A DNA stretch of 64,000 nucleotides from Nocardioides okcheonensis (lineage in GTDB: Bacteria > Actinomycetota > Actinomycetes > Propionibacteriales > Nocardioidaceae): contig NZ_CP087710.1 in the NCBI RefSeq assembly GCF_020991065.1, positions 4,030,001 through 4,094,000 on the forward strand, written 5' to 3'. The notes beneath the pieces are model-generated. The model searched no databases. It was not told the DNA's origin and saw only the letters and a program-made list of their open reading frames with translations. Positions 53,773 through 62,306 of the stretch are shown one piece after another. A program made the translations under genes and the position numbers. Every line of letters starts with the position of its first letter. Within the stretch, counting starts at the first letter, position 1.

Positions 53773-54984
53773 TCACTCGAACAGCGGCCGCAGGTGGTCG
53801 TTGAGGAACATGCCCTGCGGGTCGAGCTCGCGGCGCAGGGCGATGAACTCCTCGGCCCGCGGGTAGAGCGCGAGCAGCCGCTCGCGGGTCAGGAAGTGGA
53901 GCTTGCCCCAGTGGACGCGGGCGTCGAAGTCGGCCAGCAGCGCGTCGACCGAGCGGAGGTAGCCCCAGTAGTCGGTGCCGGGGGTGCCCGAGACGGAGAT
54001 GACGACGGTGGGCGTGCCGTACTGCGAGGACAGGAAGGCCTCGTCCGGCCCGACCGTGCGGACCTCGAGCGGGTAGATCGAGTCCGGCAGGCTGCGGAGC
54101 ATCAGCTCGCGCATGGCGCGCAGCGCCTCGGGGGCGCGGTCGAGCGCGACGAAGTACTCCAGCTCGTGGAAGTTGGGGTCGTAGACCATCGGGTAGATCC
54201 GGTAGCAGCGGTCGACGCGGTGGCCGACGGTCTCGTCGTCGGGCACGTCGGCACCGACCTCGTCGTAGACCTTGACGTAGCACTGGTCCTGCAGCCGCGC
54301 GCCGTGGCCGTCGAGGTTGTAGAGCGCGCCGGACTCCTCGGTCGGCAGCCAGAACATCCCGAAGTGGCGGTGGTCCGCGACGAGCTGGTCCCAGTGCTCG
54401 AGGACATCGTCCCACGACCGCAGGCCGACGTCCTCGCGCAGCCGGTAGGCCTCGGTCACCTCGAGCTCGAGCTGCGTCACGACGCCGAGCATCCCGACCG
54501 ACACCTGGGCGGCGTGGAGCAGGCCGGGCTCGTCCTCGCCGATGTCGCGCACCTCGCCCGACGCGGTCACCAGGCGCACGCCGCGCACCGCACCGGACAG
54601 GCTGGTGTGGCGTACGCCGGACCCGTGCGTCCCGGTCGCGACCGCGCCCGCGATCTGCTGGGTGTCGATGTCGCCCTGGTTGCGCAGCGCGAGCCCGGCC
54701 TCCCACAGCGGCTCGTAGAAGTCGTGGATCCGGGTCGCGGGGAGCGCGGTGGCCCGGCGTCGTGCCGGGTCGGTGGCGACGACGCCGCGCAGGGCGTTCA
54801 TGTCGAGGAGGAGCCCGTCGCACTGCACCACGGGGGTGAACGAGTGGCCGGCTCCGGCGACCCGGACGCCCTGCCCGCGCCTCGCCGCGCTGCTGACCAG
54901 TCGGACGACCTCCTCCTCGTCGCGGGGCGTGGCGGTCGCGGCCGGCGTGAAGGTCTGGTTGCCCACCCAGTTCGTCCAGGTCAT
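53773..54984 (-). CDS. D-arabinono-1,4-lactone oxidase-type FAD enzyme
   Basis: A 403-residue VAO/ALO-family oxidoreductase. VRVAGAGHSFTPV contains the His that binds FAD covalently, GAVATGTHGSG is the second FAD motif, and RVHWGKLHFL is the HWxK motif of sugar-lactone oxidases. It may oxidise a sugar lactone or alditol, giving an ascorbate-like product or a sugar acid. ATG 54984 (MTWTNWVGNQ) is preferred to ATG 55020. Confidence 0.88.
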   Translation of the reverse strand: MTWTNWVGNQTFTPAATATPRDEEEVVRLVSSAARRGQGVRVAGAGHSFTPVVQCDGLLLDMNALRGVVATDPARRRATALPATRIHDFYEPLWEAGLALRNQGDIDTQQIAGAVATGTHGSGVRHTSLSGAVRGVRLVTASGEVRDIGEDEPGLLHAAQVSVGMLGVVTQLELEVTEAYRLREDVGLRSWDDVLEHWDQLVADHRHFGMFWLPTEESGALYNLDGHGARLQDQCYVKVYDEVGADVPDDETVGHRVDRCYRIYPMVYDPNFHELEYFVALDRAPEALRAMRELMLRSLPDSIYPLEVRTVGPDEAFLSSQYGTPTVVISVSGTPGTDYWGYLRSVDALLADFDARVHWGKLHFLTRERLLALYPRAEEFIALRRELDPQGMFLNDHLRPLFE

Positions 54985-55036
54985 GCGCCTCAGCGTGACC
55001 AGCACGTCGTGCGGCGTCAACGGGTGTCCAGCGTGG

Positions 55037-56575
55037 TCAGGTCCAGTAGAGCTCGACCCCGTCGGTGATGGCGTCGGTCATGGAGTCGGCTTGTTCGCGG
55101 GTGAGGTGGGTGGTGCCGCGGTGGTCGACGAGGAGGGCTTGGCCGTGGGGTGTGGTCCAGAGGTGGCGGCCGGGTCCGACGACGTGGGTGGTGAGGCCGG
55201 AGTGGGTCTTGGTGCGGTGGTGGCTGCGGCGCAGGGGTCCGCAGTTGTGGGTGCCGGTCTGGCCGGGTGGTCCGGCCTGACCCGGTGGACCTGTGTCGTA
55301 GGGGGTGGCGTGGTCGTAGTCGACGCCGTCGCGGGTGGCTGATCGGGGGCTGAACGGGTAGCAGTCGCCGCCGGTCTGGTTCCAGGCGTGGTCCTTGATG
55401 GTCTCTGGGTGCTCGTAGGCGTCGACCCGTCGGCGTTGGCGTAGGTCGAGGACGGGGGTGAGGTGGAGGTCGGTGGCGCCGAGGACCTCGGCGAGCTGGC
55501 GGGCGTCGATCGGGCCGAGGCCTTCGACGCGGGCCACGCCGGTGCCTTCTCCGGTGAGCAGCGTGCGCAGCGTCTCGTCGGTGATGTGGACGAAGAGCCG
55601 GGCGCGGGGGCGCAGGGCGGCGAGCTGGCGGGTGGACATGGCGGCGAGATGGCCGAGGAGGCGGTCGAGGTGGGCGGGCGCCCACACCGGGCGCTGGTCG
55701 TCGGCCTGTTGGTCGGCCGGTACGTCCGTCTCGGCGGGGTCTGTCTCGGGGTCTGTGTCGGGGTCTGTCTCGGTGTGGGTGAGGAGGAGCTGGAGGAGGT
55801 CGGTGGGGCGGGCGAGCCAGCCGAGGGCCAGCGAGCGGAGCTCGTCGTGGTTGTGGTCCGCACCCATGGCGTGGTCGGGGCTGGTGGCGAGGATGTCGGC
55901 GACGCGGTCGAGCATGGCGTCGATGGTGGCGGCGTCGCCGAGGGTGGTGCGGGCGATGAGGTGGCGGTAGCCGTGCTCGTCGGAGCGGGAGAGCCGGACG
56001 TAGCGTTCGTGGCGGATCCGTTCCTGCTCGGCACGGTGGGTGTCGGGGTCGGCCTCGATGACCTTGGCGCGGGCGATCTCCAGGACGGTGGAGGGGGCGT
56101 GTCCGGCGATCGCGCGGGAGACGGCGGCGTCGACGACCCACACCTGCTCGGTGAGCAGGGCACGCGACAGGACGGCGACCTTGCGGGCGACCCAGGGTTC
56201 GCAGTCGCCGGCCTCGACGATGGCCCAGGTGCGGGGGAGGCGGTGGGCGAGGTCGAGGCCGTCGGCGATCAGGGCGCGGGTGGTGGCGGGGTGCGTCTGG
56301 CGGGCGAACGCGAGCTCGGCGATGGCGTGCTCGCGCACCGGCGGCGTGCCGTCCCCGCCCGGGGTGACCATCGGGTCCCGCCTGGCATCGATCCGCCCCG
56401 CCTCGACCGGACGCGGTTCGCCGTGGACGATCGCCCACTGGACCGCGAGCCGGATCTCCTCGACCTCGCCCAGGCGCCGGGTGCGCAGCGCGGTCGATGC
56501 CAGGCCCAGCAGCTCCTCCGACGTCGCCTCATCGGCCGCCGGCGGCGGCTGGAGGGTGGTGGGGGACTGAACCAT
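55037..56575 (-). CDS. DUF222 / HNH domain protein (13E12-type), SOS-controlled
   Basis: A 512-residue protein with DUF222 in the first 380 residues (LAFARQTHPATTRALIADGL, RTLLTGEGTGVARVEGLGPI) and an HNH-like C terminus: DGVDYDHATPYDTG, HNCGPLRRSHHRTKTHSGLT. It is longer than and clearly different from the other copy at 12691. ATG 56575 lies 11 bases from a perfect LexA box. Confidence 0.82.
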   Translation of the reverse strand: MVQSPTTLQPPPAADEATSEELLGLASTALRTRRLGEVEEIRLAVQWAIVHGEPRPVEAGRIDARRDPMVTPGGDGTPPVREHAIAELAFARQTHPATTRALIADGLDLAHRLPRTWAIVEAGDCEPWVARKVAVLSRALLTEQVWVVDAAVSRAIAGHAPSTVLEIARAKVIEADPDTHRAEQERIRHERYVRLSRSDEHGYRHLIARTTLGDAATIDAMLDRVADILATSPDHAMGADHNHDELRSLALGWLARPTDLLQLLLTHTETDPDTDPETDPAETDVPADQQADDQRPVWAPAHLDRLLGHLAAMSTRQLAALRPRARLFVHITDETLRTLLTGEGTGVARVEGLGPIDARQLAEVLGATDLHLTPVLDLRQRRRVDAYEHPETIKDHAWNQTGGDCYPFSPRSATRDGVDYDHATPYDTGPPGQAGPPGQTGTHNCGPLRRSHHRTKTHSGLTTHVVGPGRHLWTTPHGQALLVDHRGTTHLTREQADSMTDAITDGVELYWT

Positions 56576-56586
56576 GCCTCAGTTTA

Positions 56587-56602
56587 TCGAACAGATGTTC
56601 GA
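56587..56602. promoter_or_regulatory. SOS (LexA) box
   Basis: TCGAACAGATGTTCGA is a perfect match to the actinobacterial LexA consensus with fully symmetric arms, 11 bases upstream of the DUF222/HNH start codon. A LexA dimer here would block transcription until DNA damage. Confidence 0.88.
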
Positions 56603-56648
56603 ACAGCAACGACATTGGTGGGGAATGTGGAAACGCGTGTGGCCCGGT

Positions 56649-56668
56649 CGCCCCCGTCACTGGGGGCG
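56649..56668 (-). terminator. Hairpin over the flavin-reductase stop codon
   Basis: CGCCCCC and GGGGGCG form a 7-bp GC stem with loop GTCACT that contains the stop codon of the flavin-reductase gene. A terminator or mRNA 3'-end stabiliser is likely. Confidence 0.5.
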
Positions 56669-57265
56669 GCGCATGTCGAACCGGTTGCTCGTGTCGATGC
56701 CGAAGTAGGCCGTCGGCCCGCCCGCCCGCAGGATCGGCTGCGCCCGAGCGGTGTCGTAGACGCCGTCGACCAGCAGGTCCTCGTCGATGTGCACGCCGAC
56801 CACCTCGCCGACCGTGAACCACGAGCCGCTGGCCTCACCCGTCACGGTCTGCAGCTCGACGATCTGGGTGACCCGACACTCGAAGGTCACCGGCGCCGCA
56901 GCAACTCGGGGCGCCTCGACCTCGACCGACGCGACGGCCTCGAGCCCGGCTGCCTCGAACTCGTCGACATCCTCACCGGTGGACGTTGCGTTCATCTGCT
57001 CAGCCAGCGAGCGGGTGGCGAGGTTCCAGGTGAACTCGCCCGTCGCCTCCGCGTTGGCCACCGTCCCCTTCCAGCCGATGCTGCTGAAGCCCACCAGCGG
57101 TGGGACGTAGTTCAGGGCGTTGAAGAAGCTGTACGGCGCCAGGTTGCGACGGCCGTGCGCATCCAGCGTCGCGATCCAGCCGATCGGGCGGGGGGCAACG
57201 ATCGAGTTGAAGGGGTCGTGCCGCAGCCGGTGGCCGTCCGCAGGGCGGTAGAAGTGTTCGCTCAC
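56657..57265 (-). CDS. Flavin reductase-like domain protein
   Basis: A 202-residue FMN-binding split-barrel protein. The motif FNSIVAPRPIGWIATLDAHG, APYSFFNALNYVPPLVGFSS and ATGEFTWNLATR are typical of the flavin reductase/DIM6 family, which reduces FMN or protects flavoenzymes. GTG 57265 (SEHFYRPADGH). Transcribed in the same direction as the neighbouring HNH gene but separated by its hairpin and the SOS box. Confidence 0.85.
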   Translation of the reverse strand: MSEHFYRPADGHRLRHDPFNSIVAPRPIGWIATLDAHGRRNLAPYSFFNALNYVPPLVGFSSIGWKGTVANAEATGEFTWNLATRSLAEQMNATSTGEDVDEFEAAGLEAVASVEVEAPRVAAAPVTFECRVTQIVELQTVTGEASGSWFTVGEVVGVHIDEDLLVDGVYDTARAQPILRAGGPTAYFGIDTSNRFDMRRPQ

Positions 57266-57312
57266 CTACGCATGACACCAGAGCCCCCGACGAGCCCGGC
57301 AGAGGGGCGGGT

Positions 57313-57567
57313 CTACGCCAGCGGATCCACCGGCAGGTCCCCGGGCTTGACCTCCTCCGGAGGCACGAACTGGAACGCGCTGCCCATGAACGTGTGCACG
57401 AAGCCGCAGCGCACGCAGATGACGCCGGTGGCCGAGGCGTTGAGCCAGTCGAGGTCGAAGAACGTCATGCCGGTGGTCGTCATCTTCACCTCCCTGCGGT
57501 CGAAGAGCAGTCCCTCGCAGACGTGGCAGGACAGGAAGCGCTGGGTGGGCCGGACGAAGACGTGCAC
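57313..57567 (-). CDS. Small zinc-ribbon-like hypothetical protein
   Basis: An 84-residue protein with two Cys pairs, CHVCEG near residue 14 and CVRCGFVHTF near 51, spaced like a zinc ribbon. The middle holds GMTFFDLDWLNASATGV. No family recognised. GTG 57567. It is divergent from the MDR gene across 35 bases. Confidence 0.6.
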   Translation of the reverse strand: MHVFVRPTQRFLSCHVCEGLLFDRREVKMTTTGMTFFDLDWLNASATGVICVRCGFVHTFMGSAFQFVPPEEVKPGDLPVDPLA

Positions 57568-57602
57568 GGGCAGAGGCTAGGGCACTCGCTAGGGTCGGAC
57601 GC

Positions 57603-58571
57603 ATGTTCGCCGTCTACGCCGAGTCCTTCTCCTCCGACGACCCGCTGAGCGGCCTGGTGGTGGGGGAGCGCCCCGACCCCGAGGTCCCGGACGGCTGGGC
57701 CACGGTGACCGTGAAGGCGGCCAGCCTCAACCACCACGACCTGTGGTCGCTGCGCGGCGTCGGCCTGCGCGAGGAGTCGCTGCCGATGATCCTGGGCTGC
57801 GACGCCGCCGGTCTCGACGAGGACGGCAACGAGGTCGTCGTCCACGCCGTCATCGGCGACCCGTCGTGGGGCGGCGACGAGACCTACGACCCCAAGCGCT
57901 CGCTGCTGTCGGAGAAGCACCAGGGCACCTTCGCCGAGAAGGTCGTCGTGCCGCGGCGCAACCTCGTGCCCAAGCCGGCGTCGCTGTCCTTCGAGGAGGC
58001 GGCCTGTCTCCCGACCGCCTGGCTCACCGCCTACCGGATGCTCTTCACCCAGGGCCGGCTCACGCCCGGCGAGACCGTGCTCGTGCAGGGCGCCGGCGGC
58101 GGCGTCGCCACGGCGCTCATCGTGCTCGGCCGGGCCGCCGGCCTGCGCGTGCTCGCCACCAGCCGCGACGAGGCGAAGCGTGCCCGCGCGGTCGAGCTCG
58201 GCGCCCACGAGGCGTACGAGTCGGGCGCGCGGCTGCCGGTGAAGGTCGACGCGGTGATGGAGACGGTGGGACGCGCGACGTGGAGCCACTCGATCCGCTC
58301 GCTGCGCCCCGGCGGCCGCATCGTCATCAGCGGCACCACGTCGGGTCCGAAGCTCGACGACGCCGAGCTCACCCGGATCTTCTTCCTCCAGCTCTCGGTC
58401 ATCGGCTCCACGATGGGCACCCGGCACGAGCTCGACGGGCTCGTGAAGTTCCTCGACGCGACCGGCACCCGCCCGCTGCTCGACCGCACCCTGCCGATGG
58501 AGCAGGCGCGCGACGGCTTCGCGGCGATGGCTGACGGCGACGTCTTCGGCAAGATCGTGTTCACCCGGTGA
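57603..58571 (+). CDS. Zinc-independent MDR-family oxidoreductase (quinone reductase-like)
   Basis: A 322-residue medium-chain dehydrogenase/reductase. The N-terminal ASLNHHDLWSLRGVGL, the NADP motif VLVQGAGGGVATALIVLG and RPGGRIVISGTTSG are typical. The catalytic zinc Cys of alcohol dehydrogenases is absent, so it likely reduces a quinone or enone. Its TGA overlaps the SDR start (GTGA). Confidence 0.87.
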   Translation: MFAVYAESFSSDDPLSGLVVGERPDPEVPDGWATVTVKAASLNHHDLWSLRGVGLREESLPMILGCDAAGLDEDGNEVVVHAVIGDPSWGGDETYDPKRSLLSEKHQGTFAEKVVVPRRNLVPKPASLSFEEAACLPTAWLTAYRMLFTQGRLTPGETVLVQGAGGGVATALIVLGRAAGLRVLATSRDEAKRARAVELGAHEAYESGARLPVKVDAVMETVGRATWSHSIRSLRPGGRIVISGTTSGPKLDDAELTRIFFLQLSVIGSTMGTRHELDGLVKFLDATGTRPLLDRTLPMEQARDGFAAMADGDVFGKIVFTR

Positions 58572-59248
58572 AGCACGTCGTCACCGGCGCCGGGTCGGGG
58601 ATCGGCCACGCCCTGGCGCGCCGGCTGACCGACCGCGGCGACGAGCTCGTGCTCCTCGCGCGCAACCAGGCGCGCGGCGCCGACCTCGGGCGTACGTTCC
58701 CGCAGGCCCAGGTGCTCGTCGCCGACCTCGGCGACCCGGGCACCCTCAACGGCCTCGGCCGCGAGGTCGACGGGGGAGTGGACACGCTGGTCCACGTCGC
58801 CGGCGTCGTCGACCTAAGCCCGGTCTCCTCGCTGCGCCTCGCGCAGTGGGAGGAGCAGCTCACCGTCAACCTCACCGCCCCCGCGGTGCTCACCCGCGAG
58901 CTGCTGCCGCACCTGCGCGCCGCCCGCGGCACCGTCGTCTTCGTGAACTCCTCGGCCGGGCTCACCGCCAACGCCCGGTGGTCGGCCTACGCCGCCTCCA
59001 AGTTCGGCCTGCGCGCCCTGGCCGACGCGCTGCGCGCCGAGGAGGCCGAGCACGGCGTGCGGGTCAGCACCGTCTACCCCAGCCGCACCGCCACGCCGAT
59101 GCAGGTGAAGGTCCACGAGCAGGAGGGCCGGGACTACGACGCCTCGCAGTGGATCAGCGTCGACACCCTCGTCGAGACGATCGTCCACGTCATCGACCTG
59201 CCGGCCGACGCCACGATCCCGGACGTCACGGTCCGCCCGGGGGCCTGA
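58568..59248 (+). CDS. SDR-family oxidoreductase
   Basis: A 226-residue classical SDR: HVVTGAGSGIGHALARRL, VHVAGVVDLSPVS in the NNAG position, Ser in FVNSSAGL and YAASKFGLRALADAL with Tyr and Lys. GTG 58568 overlaps the MDR stop, so the two enzymes are translated together and may act on the same substrate. Convergent with the TetR gene (3 bases between stops). Confidence 0.88.
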   Translation: MKHVVTGAGSGIGHALARRLTDRGDELVLLARNQARGADLGRTFPQAQVLVADLGDPGTLNGLGREVDGGVDTLVHVAGVVDLSPVSSLRLAQWEEQLTVNLTAPAVLTRELLPHLRAARGTVVFVNSSAGLTANARWSAYAASKFGLRALADALRAEEAEHGVRVSTVYPSRTATPMQVKVHEQEGRDYDASQWISVDTLVETIVHVIDLPADATIPDVTVRPGA

Positions 59249-59251
59249 GGC

Positions 59252-59881
59252 TCAGCGCGAGCGCCAGTTGACCGCCCCCACCAGCAGCATCCGCAGCTGG
59301 GTCCGGGCGTCGGCGAGGACCCGGTCCTCGGAGTCGGGGTCCTCGACGAGCCGCTCGGCCATGGTCACCACGAACGACACGACGAGGTCGGCCAGCAGTG
59401 CGATGTCCTCGTCGGAGTACTGCTCGGCCGCGCCGCTGCGGGCGATGTCGGTCGACAGCTCGCGGGTGATCAGGTCGATCTCGCGGCCGATCGCCTCCCG
59501 CACGCGCGGCGGCCCGGCGGTGCGCTCGCGGGCGATGAACGCGTAGTGGGACCGGTTCTCCCGGACGTGCTGGGCGACGATCGGCAGGGAGCCGTCGATG
59601 ACGTCGCGGTACTCCGGGGCGTGGCGCCACACGTCGAGCAGCATCGCCCGCAACGACCGGAAGCTCTCGTCGACGAGCGCCAGCCCGAGCAGCTCGAGCG
59701 ACCCGAAGTGGCGGTAGAACGCGGTGGGCACCACGCCGACCTGCTTGGCGACCTGGCGCAGCGAGATCGCCGCGAGGTTGGAGTCGGCGGCGAGGGCGAG
59801 CGCGGCGTCGAGGATGGCCCGACGGGTGCGCTCCTTGCGCTCCGCACGCGACTCGGTCCCCGTCTCCGGCTCGTCTGGCAC
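59252..59881 (-). CDS. TetR-family regulator of the ferredoxin reductase/desaturase operon
   Basis: A 209-residue TetR protein with helix-turn-helix LAAISLRQVAKQVGVVPTAF (residues 36-55). ERTRRAILDAALALAAD precedes it. It resembles FadR/DesT-like TetR proteins that sense acyl-CoA and control desaturases; the divergent operon encodes exactly such a desaturase. GTG 59881. An operator-like palindrome lies in the shared promoter. Confidence 0.88.
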   Translation of the reverse strand: MPDEPETGTESRAERKERTRRAILDAALALAADSNLAAISLRQVAKQVGVVPTAFYRHFGSLELLGLALVDESFRSLRAMLLDVWRHAPEYRDVIDGSLPIVAQHVRENRSHYAFIARERTAGPPRVREAIGREIDLITRELSTDIARSGAAEQYSDEDIALLADLVVSFVVTMAERLVEDPDSEDRVLADARTQLRMLLVGAVNWRSR

Positions 59882-59950
59882 CCGGCGATCGTATGCGTTG
59901 CGTCACGCGCCGGTGCCCTTGACGGTCGCCGGGCCCGCGCCCATATTTGA

Positions 59951-59966
59951 GTGAACAGACGTTCAC
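59951..59966. promoter_or_regulatory. TetR operator upstream of the ferredoxin reductase
   Basis: GTGAACAGACGTTCAC has perfect 6-bp arms around a 4-base spacer, 20 bases before the ferredoxin reductase start and 69 bases before the divergent TetR start. TGAAC-GTTCA arms with this spacing are typical for TetR proteins of desaturase loci. Confidence 0.75.
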
Positions 59967-59986
59967 CCAAGGGATCGGAGGACGGG

Positions 59987-61072
59987 ATGGGCAAGCTCTC
60001 CCGGATCGCCCGCTCGCGCACCGTCGCGGCACTCGCGTCGCCGCACGGGGTCGACCACTACCTCGCGCGGGTCAACCCGATGTGGGCCGCGCGCGAGGTG
60101 CGGGCGCGCGTGGTCGACGTACGCCGCGAGACCGACACGCCCGGCGCGCCGGTCGCCACGCTGACGTTGCAGCCGACCGCGACGTGGCGCGGCCACCGCG
60201 CCGGCCAGTACGTCCAGGTCGGCCTCGACCTGCCCGGCTCGGCGCGCCGCACCACCCGGTGCTTCACGATCTCCTCCGCCGCGTCGCGGCCGGGGGAGCA
60301 GATCACCCTCACCGTCCGCGCCCACGCGGACGGCCGGGTGAGCCGGCACCTCGTCGACGCCGAGTCCGGGCTCGTGCTGCACCTCTCGCAGGCCCAGGGC
60401 GACTTCACGCTGCCGGTCAGCCCGGCCACGCCCGGCATCGACCCGCTGCTGTTCGTCACCGGAGGCTCCGGCATCACGCCGGCGATGTCGATGCTGCGCA
60501 CCCTGCTGCGCGACGGCTACGACGGCCGCGCCGGGCGCCCGGTGACGTTCCTGCACTACGCCCGCTCCGCCGACGACCAGGTCTACGCGACCGAGCTCGC
60601 GCGGATCGCGGCCGCCGACAACGACGTGACGGTCCACCTGCGCCACGGCACCAGGGTCAGCGAGCTCGACCTGCGCCGGTACGCGCCACGCTTCCGCGAC
60701 ACCGACACCTGGCTGTGCGGGCCGGGGCCGATGATGGACGTCGTCCGCGAGGTCTACGGGGACAGCCCGCGGCTGCGCACCGAGCGGTTCAGGGCGCCCG
60801 CCGCACCCAGCGGCACGGCAGGCGGCCGGCTGACCTTCGAACGCACCGGCCGGAGCGTCGCCAACGACGGCACGTCGGTGCTCGAGCAGGCCGAGCGCGC
60901 CGGGCTGGCCCCGGAGTTCGGCTGCCGGATGGGCATCTGCCTCACCTGCACCACCCGCAAGACCGAGGGCACCGTGCGCGACGTGCTCTCCGGCGCGGAG
61001 TCCTCGCTGCCCGACGAGGACGTCCGGATCTGCGTCTCCGCCCCCGTCGGCGACTGCGTCGTCGACCTCTGA
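59987..61072 (+). CDS. Ferredoxin reductase for fatty-acid desaturase (Rv3230c-like)
   Basis: A 361-residue electron-transfer protein: FAD domain with RTTRCFTISSAASRPGEQ, NAD domain with FVTGGSGITPAMSMLRTLLR, and C-terminal [2Fe-2S] domain with FGCRMGICLTCTTRKTEG. This layout matches the oxidoreductase partner of DesA3 in Mycobacterium. ATG 59987 has GGAGG 5 bases upstream (59977-59981). The desaturase gene follows after 11 bases. Confidence 0.92.
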   Translation: MGKLSRIARSRTVAALASPHGVDHYLARVNPMWAAREVRARVVDVRRETDTPGAPVATLTLQPTATWRGHRAGQYVQVGLDLPGSARRTTRCFTISSAASRPGEQITLTVRAHADGRVSRHLVDAESGLVLHLSQAQGDFTLPVSPATPGIDPLLFVTGGSGITPAMSMLRTLLRDGYDGRAGRPVTFLHYARSADDQVYATELARIAAADNDVTVHLRHGTRVSELDLRRYAPRFRDTDTWLCGPGPMMDVVREVYGDSPRLRTERFRAPAAPSGTAGGRLTFERTGRSVANDGTSVLEQAERAGLAPEFGCRMGICLTCTTRKTEGTVRDVLSGAESSLPDEDVRICVSAPVGDCVVDL

Positions 61073-61083
61073 GAGGACCACCC

Positions 61084-62214
61084 ATGAAGCCCCACCTGAC
61101 CCCCGACCAGCTCGACGCGTTCGGCGAGGAGATGGACGCCCTGCGCCGCCGCGTCCTGGCCGACCTCGGCGAGGACGACGCGGCCTACATCCGCGGCGTC
61201 GTGAAGCGCCAGCAGCAGCTGGAGGTGCTGGGCCGCGCGCTGTTCTACCTCCCGCCCGCCTGGCCGCTCGCCGTCGCGGCGCTCTCGCTCTCCAAGATCC
61301 TCGAGAACATGGAGATCGGCCACAACGTGATGCACGGGCAGTACGACTGGATGGGCGACCCGCACCTCAGCTCACGCGTCTACGAGTGGGACAACGTGTG
61401 CCCGAGCGAGCAGTGGAAGTACTCCCACAACTACGTGCACCACACGTTCACGAACATCCTCGGCAAGGACCGCGACATCGGCTACGGCATCCTGCGGATG
61501 GACGAGGACCAGCCGTGGCACCCCTACTACCTCGGCAACCCGCTCTACGCGTTCCTGCTGATGGTGTTCTTCGAGTGGGGCGTGGCGATGCACGACCTCG
61601 AGGTGGAGAACATCGTCAACGGCACCCGGCGGCTGGAGGAGAACCGGGCGCTGCACGCCGGGATCATGCGCAAGGTGCGCCGCCAGGCGCTCAAGGACTA
61701 CGTCCTGTTCCCGGCGCTCACCGGACCGCTGTTCCCGCTCACCCTCGCCGGCAACGCCACGGCCAACCTGGTGCGCAACGTGTGGGCCTTCAACATCATC
61801 TTCTGCGGCCACTTCCCGGCCGGGGCCGAGACCTTCAGCGAGGAGGAGTGCGCCGACGAGTCACGCGGGCACTGGTACCACCGGCAGGTGCTCGGGTCGG
61901 CGAACATCTCCGGCAGCCCGCTGTTCCACGTCCTGTCCGGCAACCTCAGCCACCAGGTCGAGCACCACCTGTTCCCCGACCTGCCGGCCCGGCGCTACCC
62001 GATGATCGCGTCCGAGGTGCGCGAGATCTGCGAGCGCTACGGGATCGAGTACACGACCGGCCCGCTGCGCCGCCAGCTCGGCAGCGTGGCGCGCAAGATC
62101 TGCCGCCTCGCGCTGCCTCAGTCCTCCGGGTCGTCGAGCCGCGCCAGCCAGGTGGCCAGCCGCTCGACGGCCGTCTCGAACTCCGGGTGGGTGTCGACGA
62201 ACGCCTGCATCTGA
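61084..62214 (+). CDS. Membrane fatty-acid desaturase (DesA3-like)
   Basis: A 376-residue acyl-CoA desaturase with the three His boxes: HNVMHGQ (residues 80-86), HNYVHHTF (115-122) and HQVEHHLF (290-297). Hydrophobic stretches at about 60-75, 155-170 and 210-245 anchor it in the membrane. The ferredoxin reductase upstream supplies electrons. The last 30 residues are Ser-rich and overlap the antisense DUF6104-like gene by 97 bases; they look non-conserved, as if an earlier stop had been lost. Confidence 0.9.
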   Translation: MKPHLTPDQLDAFGEEMDALRRRVLADLGEDDAAYIRGVVKRQQQLEVLGRALFYLPPAWPLAVAALSLSKILENMEIGHNVMHGQYDWMGDPHLSSRVYEWDNVCPSEQWKYSHNYVHHTFTNILGKDRDIGYGILRMDEDQPWHPYYLGNPLYAFLLMVFFEWGVAMHDLEVENIVNGTRRLEENRALHAGIMRKVRRQALKDYVLFPALTGPLFPLTLAGNATANLVRNVWAFNIIFCGHFPAGAETFSEEECADESRGHWYHRQVLGSANISGSPLFHVLSGNLSHQVEHHLFPDLPARRYPMIASEVREICERYGIEYTTGPLRRQLGSVARKICRLALPQSSGSSSRASQVASRSTAVSNSGWVSTNACI

Positions 62215-62294
62215 TCGGCGAGCCACGCCAGGGTGACCTCCTCGTCACCCCGGCGCTTCTCCAGCTCCTCGAGCCCGCGATCGGTGAAGTACAC
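62118..62294 (-). CDS. Small DUF6104-like protein upstream-antisense to desaturase tail
   Basis: A 58-residue acidic helical protein starting VYFTDRGLEELEKRRGDEE and ending ERLATWLARLDDPED. This pattern matches DUF6104, a short conserved actinobacterial family found next to kgd. GTG 62294 lies 12 bases after the kgd stop, so it is the last gene of the kgd transcript. It overlaps the 3' end of the desaturase. Function unknown. Confidence 0.8.
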   Translation of the reverse strand: MYFTDRGLEELEKRRGDEEVTLAWLADQMQAFVDTHPEFETAVERLATWLARLDDPED

Positions 62295-62306
62295 CCCGGG
62301 CGCTCC

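Noticed and set aside
59947..62214. One continuous frame joining a reductase region and the desaturase
   Set aside because: The first third is out of frame with the reductase motifs; the desaturase begins cleanly at ATG 61084 and the reductase has its own frame and stop.
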